DNA of 64,000 bases from Protea cynaroides. Taxonomy: Eukaryota; Streptophyta; Magnoliopsida; Proteales; Proteaceae. The notes below the pieces were generated by a model. It did not search any database, had not been told where the DNA came from, and saw only the letters and a list, made by a program, of their open reading frames with translations. Positions within the stretch are counted from its first letter, which is position 1. Each line of letters starts with the position of its first letter. Shown piece by piece: positions 33,960 through 44,348 of the stretch. A program made the translations under genes and the position numbers. Where the stretch lies: positions 87,952,676 through 88,016,675 of the forward strand of contig CM053273.1 of the NCBI GenBank assembly GCA_028583415.1. Reading direction: 5' to 3'.

Positions 33960-35011
33960 GTAAGGGTTCATTACCATTGTAGTTGTTGGAGATGTGCGGA
34001 TTGCCTAGGTTGGGAGTGTGATGTGATGAGTAGCCACTGTATGGATACCATGTCGGCATTTGAGCAATGGGAGTTGGCAATAGTCCAGCCATATTGGTAG
34101 TTGGAGGAGTAGGTGAAGAATTTCCGGTACTAAAATAACACTTGCTGGCTGTATGGTTGTTGCGATTGCATATTTGGCATTGCTCCTAGCCTTTATTTTT
34201 GTTGTTTTTCCTATGAGTTGCATTGGTAGATGCCGAAACAGGTGAAGGTGAAGAGATTGGCTGAACCGTTGGGGTGCTAAGTCCTGAGGGAGACTGTGGA
34301 GATACAGTACTTAAATTTGCCAATATCAAGGACTGAGCATTTTGAAGTCTTAGTTCATGACTTAGGAGAAGTTGATGAAGGATATGAAAAGAAAAGGCTT
34401 CAAATTTTGTTGCCAAGGCAGCAACAATGTCACTGTAATCAGCCCCCAGGTTTCGAAAAAACAATGGCATTCAGCTCTTCCATTGACAACGATTTATTGG
34501 CCACAACCAATTGATCAAATATATACTTCACCTCCCAGAGATATTCAAAAATAGAATTATTACATTTGGATGTGCTTTGAACTCGCATATGAAACCGAAG
34601 CACATTGGTGTAACAGAGAGTTTCGAAGGCAGATTGGAGTGCAGACCAGATTTCATAAGCTGTTAAAAGCCCGACCACATAAGGTATAATTTCAGCATTT
34701 AGAGATGCAATGATCTAGCCAAGAACCAGTTGGTCTTTGCCGTTCCATTCTTGATAGGCTGGATTAGGCACAGCATTTGGTGGAGTGTCCGGTATTGTGG
34801 AGGTTGTTGCTTCTGGTAGGAGAGTGGGTGGAGGGCAAACCTTTGTACCATCGATGTAATCGAACAGATCATGACTGCGAAAGAGAGGCATGATTTGGGT
34901 GTTCCATAGAAGATAATCGATGGAGCATAATTTCAAAGGTAAGATGATGTTGCACATTGGAGTAGAGCTGGACACTGTGGAAGTAGGAAGAGAGATGGAG
35001 GTGGAAGACAT
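33960..35011 (-). pseudogene. Copia gag remnant
   Basis: The start is MSSTSISLPTSTVSSS at 35011. The typical gag core LKLCSIDYLLWNTQIMPLFR follows, then GTKVCPPPTLLPEA, WSALQSAFETLCYTNVL and FDQLVVANKSLSMEELNAIV. A CCHC knuckle (CQICNRNNHTASKC) lies at about 34190-34150. Stops and shifts interrupt it, and it is truncated at 33952 by the gypsy LTR. The initiator, primer-binding site and LTR lie upstream in the expected order, which confirms the 5' end of a copia element. Confidence 0.75.
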
Positions 35012-35040
35012 TACTAATCCAGGATTAGAACTAGGTCAAT

Positions 35041-35260
35041 CGTCTGATACCATGTGAAAATTCCAAGTTTTTGTTTTGATAGAACCCTCTTACCTATCTA
35101 AACATTGGGTAAGTTTCATATATTTATAATTTGAATATTACAATTCAGACTAGGCTTGGGTTGTTACTATTCAAAATAACACGTTGCCTATAACGAAGGG
35201 ATATGAACGAGAGTTGCTCTATCCATATTCGATTTAAAATTTGAATTCAAATGAATAACA
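35041..35260 (-). mobile_element. Copia 5' LTR and primer-binding site
   Basis: Minus-strand TGGTATCAGACG (35052-35041) abuts an LTR of about 208 bp that runs TGTTATTC to TTTTCACA in element orientation (35260-35053). A TATA-like tataaatatat lies inside. Its ends differ from the LTR at 21796-22450, so the two copia pieces belong to different elements. Confidence 0.65.
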
Positions 35261-36674
35261 GATTGATTTCAGATGGGAACCGTTAGCCATGCAGACACCT
35301 GTTCCTTAACATGTCCGATAATCCAGTCATTGTTGTCAAGCCATCCTCCAAGATTGCCACTATGGTGTGTTCCCCAAGACCACCACCTCTGCCCTTTTAC
35401 TCCCCGAGTAGCCTGACAAACAGGAGCTCAAATCTTTGCTTCGTACCATCAAATCCCTCCCTAACAGCCTGACCAAGCCCATCTCTTCTTCCTGTTTCCT
35501 ACCTTCAATCATGTTTATTTCACTTGCTCTGCTCTCCTTTCACTTTTCACCAAAGCAAGAGGCACAAAAAGTTCAATTTTCTGCACCTAAAAGTAATTAC
35601 CTGTGGAGGGTTCCCTACTATAATTTTCACCCTCTTTTCTTTCTTGTAAATATATAGTTTTACTCTTCCATTCTTACAATTCCTGAATTTTCTCCTATGT
35701 TTCTCTATAATTTTTTTTTTATCTTATTAACTCATGTTTTTGGGAGATCTTCTTAACTATTGTCTCTAGGAATGCCTCTTAAAACTCAATGTCTTTCATG
35801 AGTTCCTCTTATAACTTATTTCTTCTAAAGTTCCTTTTGTAACTCTTGTCTTCATAAGTTCCTCCTCCTCCTATATAGAAAGGGGGCTTCTAGCCATTTG
35901 TAGCTAACTAGTGCACAAGTGTGTCTTGTGAGTGTATTGCTATAAAGTTAAGTTCACAAGTGTTTTGCGAATGTATTGCTATAAAGCTAAGTTCACAAGT
36001 GTTTTGTGAATATGTGTTGTTATAAAATTAAGTTCATAATTGTTTGTGAGGAAGTTGCTATCAAAGATTTGAGGTTTTAATTTCCAATGTATGGTGTTTT
36101 TTTATAAGAGTTTTGAGTTTTAGTACAACCCTATAGTTCTCGAAGGGTGTTGAAGAGTTTGAGTTTGAGTTTGAGCTTGAGCATAATAACCCTGTAGTAC
36201 TCGAAGGGTCTAGTAGTCGAGTGTGCACGATTACTAGAGGAGCCAAAGGTTTCGACGTGATGGTTGTTGATGGAGATGAAGTGGAACTATGGAAGGAGAG
36301 AAAACATGACAAAGATGGCCAAAAACCGAATAGGAACTAATGAACCGAAACCATTTACTGTTCGGCTTTGTTTTGGGAAATTGAAACCGAATTCTTTTTG
36401 GTTCAATTTCGCTTTATACCTAATCCATTTCGAATCAAACCAAAACTTATTCATTTAGCCGAAACCAATGTCCAAGTGCATTGACGCGGGAACGAGATGG
36501 TTTTACCCGATCTCTTGGCATGACTTGGCATATTACACTGGATCGATTCCGGCTGATCCCGATCCTGATCCGTCGAATTGGCCCATCTGAACCTTGCCTT
36601 AAACATGGCGGAAATTGAATCCATTTACACCTTTCGCCCAAGTGCTGCTTTGGGTTGGACTTCTTACTTAAGGC
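35261..36674. other. Intergenic with four tandem units of about 40 bp
   Basis: At 35911-36066 four units share gttcacaagtgttttg(c/t)gaat and ttgctataaa, diverging toward the right. Flanking sequence at 36120-36220 repeats ctcgaagggt. No gene is recognised. It could be an old LTR. Confidence 0.45.
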
Positions 36675-37194
36675 TATGGGTGTCAATGGGCCGGTTTCAG
36701 TCCGGGCGAGTTTTTCAAGGGTTTTTTGGGGGGCACCCCCAAAACATGTTCAATAAGAAAATCAGGCTGGGGTGGACTGCACTATATAAGTTAGTTAACG
36801 GGCCGGTCTGGTGTCAGTTTGTTATCGGGCTGGCTTAATGGACTCTTATCGGTGCGCTATTGGGTTAGTTTCGGTTTACTATATGTACATGTAGTAAATG
36901 AGTTGGATTAATGGGCTCTATTGGGTTGATTTGGTTTTGGTGTTGGTTTCCTATATGTGTATTTAATAAAATGTTGGCTTAGTAGACTCTTATTGGTCCA
37001 TTATCATGTCGATTTCGGTCTTATTGATCTGATTTGGTTCGAACTTATTAATTGGTCCAGTCTAGTTTTAATTTTTCATGAGTTCTATAAACACAACCAA
37101 ATCCACCCAATAAAGTTTGATGTTGATTCGGTCTAGGTCAATTCGAATTAATTGAGCTTCAAAATTTGGTTTGGACTTAATTTTAACATCCCTA
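36675..37194. mobile_element. hAT-type MITE (TAGGGGTGTCAA family), third copy
   Basis: Starts tatgggtgtcaatggg and ends ttttaacatcccta. The 8-bp flanks are cttaaggc (36667-36674) and cttgaggc (37195-37202), with one mismatch. The interior aligns along its length with 21262-21771 (for example gttagttaacggg and gtgtcagtttgttatc). Confidence 0.7.
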
Positions 37195-37202
37195 CTTGAG
37201 GC

Positions 37203-38536
37203 CGTCCTCCCACTTTAGGTTGGTTGGCAACATTTTCAGCCGATCTCCCAAATCCATTTGCAGTCAATCTAACTCACCTAGAAATCAAGTACTTGGACAA
37301 ATCTTTAACGATCAATCAACGATAACCAAGACTTTTAGTAGCAGTTAAGGTCCCACAAATAGCAAGTCTGAGTGACGGATTTCCTGCATACAAGAACAGT
37401 TGGGCTGGATGGCCAAAATCCATCGGAAAAAAATTTTCAGTTGTGACTACTGCTTGCCAGTAAAGAATCAGAGCATTCATAGTGCATTGGCACGTGTTCA
37501 GATGCTGTATGATTGGCGATGATTTCATTGTCGCTTGACAGTCATTATAGAAGATCTTGATTCGAAATCCATAATTATGGTGGGACGGAACTGTATATCA
37601 CAACCATTCCAGCCCCAAAAGGCTATTATTGTTAAAATAGAAGTTCGATTATTCTCTTTGCACTCTCTTTTGGGGTAGTTCACCTTGATGTAGGTACACT
37701 TTTATAGAAATTCTAAACACCGGCTATATTCAATGATCTTACGCTGTAGAAGTGGATCTCACATCATAAACGTTGATAGAATCTTATGGAGAATATAGGT
37801 CAGGTGATCTGCTTTATGTCACTTGGTTGATGACAAAAATGTTGTTATCGATCCCATTTAGCACACCCATTGGCCATCAAAGGTAGTTGCAGGATCAAAG
37901 GGGAAGGGTAGTTAGAGCTTCATAGGCGGTTCAGACCCTAGGTGATAAGTTAGTTGTCACCCAGATTGGTGATAATTAGCTTTTCCATACAAGATTGTTG
38001 AGTACTGCTGCTGTCTTCTGATTTTTTTGTTGTTGGTAGAAATGACTATTGAAAAAAGAAAATGACTATTCTGCAGTCGTCACTCTTTGCATCGAGAAAT
38101 TGCTTAAACCCCAGATTTGTTGATATCGAGAAGAGACCAGGCGCAACTGCTTGACCACCTCACATCTAAATTTGAAGGTTTTACTGCTTAGATCTCTCTC
38201 TATCAACAGAGAATCTCCAGACCGGAAGATAAAGCTTGTTGCCCTTCTATTCAATCTATGATTTGATTGAAGTGGCGGGTATTCTATTCTCTTGAGTCTT
38301 TTACAAACCCTCTTCGAAGACGTTCTGTAGTAGAGGTTACTAATTGTTTCTCTTTCAATTACCGAAGAAGGAAAAAAATTGCTTCTGTTTCTGTCGACTT
38401 TTGGGGATATCGTTTTGCATCATAAGAGAAAGGTCTCCATCTTATTTATGCCTATCTTTCTTTTTCCTTCGGAGTTCTTATGGCCACGCAGCAAATGAAA
38501 ATCTAGCAATGGGTTTTCCAATTTCTTAGCTTCAAA
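37203..38536 (+). other. Upstream region and probable 5' leader of PEX3
   Basis: No reading frame of its own is supported. The final 250 bases, rich in ctctt and tttc stretches before the PEX3 start codon, are consistent with a transcribed leader. A copy of the gatctcacatc-type repeat lies at about 37740-37800. Confidence 0.4.
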
Positions 38537-39510
38537 ATGCTTTCTTTAAGGTCAGTTTCCATATCTGATTATTGACTCTCGGATATTCTGTCAAAGTGCT
38601 ACTTTATCTCTCTCTCTCTAACTCGGGCTCTCCATTTCTATCTAGTTTAGGTGGATATTCTTGTTTTCCTTCATCAATTATTTGTTTTTGCTTGATTTGG
38701 GTTTTAATCCATTTTTTTGTATTATAGGAATTTTTGGAGAAGGCATAGAAAGAAAATTTTTGTTACCGTGGGAGTTCTTGGGAGTGGGTATGCTCTGTAT
38801 AAGCTTTATCATGGTCATAAGCAGAGGCTTTCTGATTTGGAGAGAGAGCTTGGAAGCGAGCGGGCAACTGATGAACTCATTAAGGCCCAGTTAAGAGAAT
38901 CAATCAAATTCCTACGCTCTCACTGGATATTGTCTGCGCTTTCATTTCCATTAATCTTTTTCTTTCATTCTTCTTCCTGACTTCTATTTCTTTGTTTGGT
39001 AGACTGGAAGCTCATTTTGAGAACATTCAAAGAATAGCTGATTCCACAACTTTGCCTTATTCAATGCACTATTTGCGGAGTCGGATATCAGAGGAGCTAG
39101 ACCTTTCACACTTGACTACAAGGCTCTCGCAAGGGAAGGATCAGCCCAACACCCTTACCTCTTTGGAGAAACTCCAGCTATGGGATAGACTCAAAATTCT
39201 AAGTATGAATTTGTTATGCTTATTTTTCTGTTACTCTTTCCTGAATTTTTGCTAATAATTTCCTATGTTATATGCTTTTTCGTTTTTAATCTAATGTATT
39301 CCACTGGGAAGACGAATAAGGTGGCACTTAAGAAACAAAATGGTTTCCCTGTCTTAGCTGGATTGGTTTTGTCCACCAGGTTTCACAAGAATGATATTGT
39401 CATTGTGGGCAATGACAATGCTTAACTTATATATAAGAGTACAGGTCAACATTTTAGGCAGACATCTATACATTGATACAGCCCGGGGTCTGGAAGGCTC
39501 GCATCTACTG
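38537..39510 (+). CDS. PEX3: PEX3 peroxin, exons 1-4 (5' part)
   Basis: PEX3 is the peroxisomal membrane anchor that recruits PEX19 for insertion of peroxisomal membrane proteins. Exons: 38537-38550 (MLSLR), 38728-38889, 39003-39202 and 39380-39510. All three introns obey GT-AG and preserve phase, giving 169 codons. Diagnostic stretches are FWRRHRKKIFVTVGVLGSGY (N-terminal basic patch and membrane anchor), LSDLERELGSERATDELIKA, AHFENIQRIADSTTLPYSMH, LEKLQLWDRLKIL, then SLWAMTMLNLYIRVQVNILG and RHLYIDTARGL. Exon 4 ends at a consensus donor (ctg, then gtaaga). The next expected exon was not found in the following 4.5 kb, which holds LINE and MITE sequence. Either a long TE-filled intron follows and the exons lie beyond reach, or the gene is truncated. 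No in-frame stop was seen. Confidence 0.85.
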
Positions 39511-40208
39511 GTAAGAGCTACTTTCTTTTCCATAACTCTCCTAAATTTACATTATCAGTGCTCCTTGTCTGTCATCTGGATTGTACAATGACTAATGTTC
39601 ATGGAAATAATTGAACTTCTGTTCCGCATAGCAGTGTAACTATCATTTTCTGTTTCTGACATCATTATCCTCAAATCGAGAACTCATGCCTTACCAATGT
39701 TGCAAGGTTGCTGAGATTTTTTGAATTTTGGGATGGTTTTAATCATTTGTATTTAAGTGCTGTTGCTAAATCTTTGTTAGAAAATTAGGATGATAGGATA
39801 TGTAGACTCTTATATGCACTGTGATGATATATAATGGAATGAGAAATCTGGAATAGCTTATGTCATTGATAAAGATATTTTAGAGGTCTCATATTAATCA
39901 AATCCGAATTGTGACCAATGATAACTCGTCACTATATATGGAGGATAGGGGCATTAGAAGAATTCAAACCCAATGGCTTATTCTAATTGTTATTGAAAGG
40001 ATTTCTCCTAAAGCACACCTTGCTCGCTCAGCACACACACACACACACACTAACACATGTATATAGACATTGTATGATGAAAACCAAAAAGCAATGTCAA
40101 ATATTCAAGTGGCTGAAAGCCGGAGCATATACTTCTGAATAAGATCTTGTGGGGGAAGAGGGGAGTTTATGGCACTCTTGGAACGAAGCGTGGGGATTTT
40201 TTTTGGTA
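39511..40208 (+). other. PEX3 intron 4 or downstream sequence
   Basis: It starts with a splice donor. No exon-like frame similar to PEX3 was found. A CA microsatellite lies at about 40029-40050. Confidence 0.4.
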
Positions 40209-40216
40209 GTATTTAG

Positions 40217-40332
40217 CATAGTTGTTAAGGTAGGCCCCCTTGTGACGCCTTGAAAAATCAGGTGCCTTGGTCGCCTAGGCGCCTCATCAGGCCTCCAACA
40301 CCTTGGTTTGCCTTGACGCCTTGACAACTATG
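40217..40332. mobile_element. hAT MITE (CATAGTTGTCAAGG family), 116 bp
   Basis: Begins catagttgttaagg and ends ccttgacaactatg. The 8-bp flanks gtatttag (40209-40216) and gtatttaa (40333-40340) differ at one base. The interior is rich in gcctaggcg and gccttg, like the copies at 46729 and 47960. Confidence 0.8.
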
Positions 40333-40344
40333 GTATTTAAAGTG

Positions 40345-40765
40345 ATACAAAAATTTGAGAGTGGAGTGAGTTATTTAGTGAGGAGGGTGATATGGTGAGG
40401 TTTTGGTATGACATAGTGTCTCTATGTGTGTGTGGCAGGGAAGGAAGGCCCTTGTTATCCCTTGATGAGGAGGCTTGGGTGATGGATTGCTAAGAATGGA
40501 GGGAACTGTAGACTATGGCATCCATGAATATGTGAAACCTCAATGATTGGGAGTTAGTGCCTATGATGGGATTACTGGCTAAATTTGAGGTTTTATTTAG
40601 AGAGGGAAAAGAGTTCAGATTATGGAGATTTGGTCTTCAGGACATTTTTTTGTCAGCCCTTTTTTTTGCAACATTACTAGTTTGTAGTTACCTTTTTTCT
40701 GACACAATTATATGGAATTCATTCGTCCCACCATGTGTTAGACTTTTTTATGGGAAATTACCTTG
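40345..40765 (+). pseudogene. LINE ORF2 fragment
   Basis: The frames resemble the region of plant L1 ORF2 before the zinc-binding domain: LGMMGLLAKFEVLFREGK-like reading, EFRLWRFG, then IIWNSFVPPCVRLFYGKLP, matching the usual IWKS-VPP-V-FF-W pattern. It is frame-shifted and truncated on both sides. Confidence 0.55.
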
Positions 40766-40984
40766 ATTTTCCTTTTTCCTTTGTCTTTTTAAAGTAGTTA
40801 ATGAATATCCTTACTTTCTAAATAATTAATTAGGGCTCTTAAGAGGGAAAAACCAATCACCAAGACTTTAACTTATTTAATGGTGATAGGAATAGTGGCA
40901 TGCATATCTTAAAAAATTCTTGGTTTATTATTGAAATTGTTATAACCTATCACCAACTAGGGGGTTGACGTAGATTTTGTTGTT

Positions 40985-40985
<1 letters not shown>

Positions 40986-41023
<38 letters not shown>
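40986..41023. repeat. (CT)n microsatellite
   Basis: About nineteen CT units followed by a CA-rich stretch. Just downstream, 41130-41280 has repeated ttggttc and tttcggt phrases of unclear origin. Confidence 0.9.
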
Positions 41024-41027
<4 letters not shown>

Positions 41028-41315
41028 AACACACACACACCACACAAAATTATTATCACTCTCTTCATTGCTACCTTCTCTATGGGCCCTACCATTGAGT
41101 AATAATTGAGGGAGGGAGGTAGACCTGCAAGCAAGGAACTAAATCTTGGTTCAAGGCTGGTTTCGGTCAGGCCCCAAACCAAGACGTGTTGGATCTTGTT
41201 TCTTGGTTCACCTTGGGTTTCGTTTCGGCTAGACTCAAAACCTAGACAACTCGGAGATTTCGGTCAGTTTCTATTTAAATCTAGAACCATTCCTGCAAGT
41301 CATGTAGATAGGACC

Positions 41316-42687
41316 TGTTACAAAAATTACAACTAGTAAACAGTAATACTGAGAAGAAAAATAAGGAGAAGAAGAGGGGAGAGCAGCAAAATCGATACCC
41401 TTAATTCCCCTCCTGTAGCTTGTATTTATATTAATGGAAAGCAACTAATAGACAGATTAGGACTCTACAAGTCAGAGTCCTAGTTACAAAATAAATAAAA
41501 GAAGGATAAGAGATAAGTAGAAAAAGGGATAGGCAGGCCATATAGGTATTGATCCTAAAAGGGATCAGCACCCATGCCTCATTACTAATTCGGTATTGGG
41601 CCTTTAGTTAGGCCCATCACTAAGTAATTAACTTAATTACTAACTCAACTATTTAAACTAATCGGTAATGGGCCTGGCTGGTTAGGCTCATCCCTTTACA
41701 ATAATATTGTTAACACCCCCTTCAAGCTGGAGCAAGGGGGAATGTGAGAGCTTCAACTTGGAACAATGTAGTAGTGGAACAATAGCAGCTATAATAGTAG
41801 TAGTAGTAGTAGTAGTAGTAGTAACAGTAATAGCAACACAATATAGGTCACTGTGAATCAAGTAGTAGGAATAGTATGGTATAGTTCATTGTGAATCAAG
41901 TAGTAGTAGCAGCACAGTATAGTTCCCTATGAACCAAGTAGTAGTAGTAGCACAATATACAATATAGTTCATTGTGAACCAAGTAGTAGTAGGTTGCACC
42001 AAATCGGCAGCAGATCAGTTGGTTTTGGACTGATGGATATTGTCAGCAGCAGTAGGGTAGTGCTTCAGCAGTAAATTAGGAGCAGCAGTATATCAGAAGT
42101 AGGGAAGAGTTTCTCGATCAGCAGTACCCCAGAAGTAGTAGTACATTAGTAGGATACCAAGAAGGGCTTGCGGCATCAATGGGGCAGCAGTAAATCAGCA
42201 ACAGTTCAGCAAGAGCAACAATAGTGGTGCATGCACACCTAACGGAGAACTTTAAACGACTTTCAAACCAGCTTTGATACCATGTTACTAAAATTAGAAC
42301 TAGTAAAAAGTAAAACTAAGAGGAAAAATAAGGAGAAGAAATGGGGAGAGCAGTAGAATCGATAGCTCTTAACTCCCCTTCTTGTAGCTTGTATTTATAG
42401 TAATGGAAAACAACTAATAGATAGATCTAGGGCTCTACAAGTCAAAGTCCTAGTTACAAAATAAATAAAAAGAAGGATATGAGATAAGTAGAAAAAGGGA
42501 TGAGCAGACCACATAGGCACTGATCCTAAAAGGGATCAGCGCCCATGCCTCCTTACGAAATTCGGTATTGGGCCTTTAGTTAGGCTCTTCACTAAGTAAT
42601 TAACTTAATTACTAACTTAACCACTTAAACTAATTGGTAATGGGCCTGGCTAATCAGGTTCATCCCTTTACAATAATATTGTTAACA
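41316..42687 (-). mobile_element. Non-autonomous LTR retrotransposon, 1372 bp, complete
   Basis: LTRs lie at 41316-41715 (400 bp) and 42283-42687 (405 bp), both running TGTTAC to GTTAACA on the plus strand. TSD ggacc is perfect (41311-41315 and 42688-42692). The minus-strand primer-binding site TGGTATCAAAGC (42282-42271) abuts the 5' LTR, and a polypurine tract (GAAGGGGG) abuts the 3' LTR near 41723-41716. The 567-bp interior is non-coding and built from agtagtagt runs and roughly 50-bp tandem units with gtgaa(t/c)caagtagtag. In structure it is a large TRIM or small LARD. The two LTRs differ by indels and many substitutions. Confidence 0.92.
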
Positions 42688-43126
42688 GGACCAAAAGTAG
42701 GTGAAAATCTTCATCCCAGTATGGGGTCAAAGTGGAAAGTAAGTATTTCATATGTGGAATAGTTAGTAAATAGACGTTTAAGTAAGTATTTCATATGTGG
42801 ATAGTCAGTAAATAGATGTTTAAGTGATTATTTATTCCCTCTTAAGTGCTCTAACTAATTATTTTTAAAATGGGGAAATTCTGTTAATTACTTTTGAGAA
42901 GGGGATTAAGTAATTCCCCAACTTTTTTTTTTTTTTTTTTGGTATTTATTGTTCTTGTGAAGATATTGACAGTGGATCATCTGATCAGTAGGGTGGGAAA
43001 CTACAAAAATAGATTTATAATGAGCAATGATGTGGAGGAATTGTTCAAGCACCTTTTTATCCTGTGCAATTTTGTTTATTGCCATTTCGCTGGTGATCCT
43101 ACAAGTATTATAATGTGCCATTTCAG

Positions 43127-43242
43127 CTCCCATATACTGTCCTTGAAGATGCGGAACAGCTCATAGAGGAGGAGCTGTTAAGAGTTGACAATCTGGAAGT
43201 TGATGCCATTTGCTGTTTTTTTGGAACATATGGTGAACCATA
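43127..43242 (+). CDS. Unassigned last-exon-like segment
   Basis: After an apparent acceptor (catttcag) an open frame reads LPYTVLEDAEQLIEEELLRV, then DNLEVDAICCFFGTYGEP, and a stop. The acidic, Leu-rich composition and clean acceptor look like genuine coding sequence. It does not resemble the C-terminus of PEX3 (which ends around LLYANMP in known plants), although it lies downstream on the same strand. It could be the last exon of an unrelated gene or an alternative end. No upstream partner exon was identified. Confidence 0.35.
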
Positions 43243-44348
43243 ATCTGAGCGTTTTTGAAGAAAGGGGTTGCTGCTGGGAATGTTACTAAGAAAGCTTAAA
43301 TGGGCTGTGGCAGCTTTTTAGAAATGTTAATTTTTTTTTTCAGAATGTAGATAAATTAGGTTTCGACGATTTGTAGTTTGTATTCTATTGATACCATTTT
43401 AGGTTTTGTTCGGCATGTTGAAGGTATAAATATGGCATTGCTCAGTCTTGTAGGCAGGCAATGACATGGTTGGAAAATTTATCCTTCAAAAGAATTGTGT
43501 TGGGTACATTAATTGTCTCTTCTGTATGAATTTCTAAAGAGTAAAGAGATACCAAGGTCACTTTTGTACTAGGAGGATATATGGTAGTATTGCAAGATGA
43601 TATTGTCTTGGGTGAAGTAGAACATCCCATGAATTTTTATTTGTTGGGCCCTTGCTTTGCAAGCTCATCTTTATAGGAGTTGGCTTTGCCTGGTCTTAAA
43701 GTAAATGTATAGTCAATGGTGCAACAATTTTGCAACTTGCAAACCTCCAGAATGGGATGTGATAATCTGCATGACCAAATGCTAATGCTGGACCGGTAAA
43801 AAAAATAGTCCTATTTTAACATCTATGGAGTATGGGGTTGTAATTCTTTGGATTTTATTTATAATGGGCTGAATTATAAGACCTAAAAGTTGGGACCTAA
43901 AGGGGTGTACAAAAATAAATATTTTAATTAATCGTGGGATTCATTAGAGATTAGTTTAGGATTTATTTAATAGTAGTTTTTATAGGGATTTTGTGGGGCC
44001 ATTCCTTAGCTGTGATAGATAAGCCTATAATAGTCCTAATGGTATTTTCTAAATTAGTTTACTTAGGAAATTGAAGGCAAGTGGAATTTATTTTCTGTTT
44101 TTCTGTAGTTGTAATTTGTAAACCACCCCCAATCAAATTTTTAGTGAAAATTGAGAGTTGTGAGAACTCTTCGCTCCTATCCCTCTTTTCTTCTAAAATT
44201 ATTCACTTCACATTGCTATTCATGGGTACTACTTAAATCCCAAAACAGCCCTATCTCCCTTCTTTCTATCCCCATTGCAGGCTGCTGAAATCAACAAACC
44301 AGCAAACCTTTTAAACCTTTTTTTGTCAGGAAAATAGGGCAGACCAGT
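43243..44348. other. Intergenic, no gene recognised
   Basis: A 62-codon minus-strand frame (43442-43630) is of unremarkable composition, has no recognised family and is not called. The remainder is AT-rich. Sequence from about 44290 leads into the LTR pair. Confidence 0.35.

Noticed and set aside
21796..35260. One copia element split by the gypsy pair
   Set aside because: The left LTR ends (TGTTGGTG to CTGCAACA) and the right LTR ends (TGTTATTC to TTTTCACA) differ, so the two copia pieces are not the two ends of one element.
43442..43630. 62-codon minus-strand frame as a gene
   Set aside because: No family, splice or repeat support; length is within chance for this base composition.
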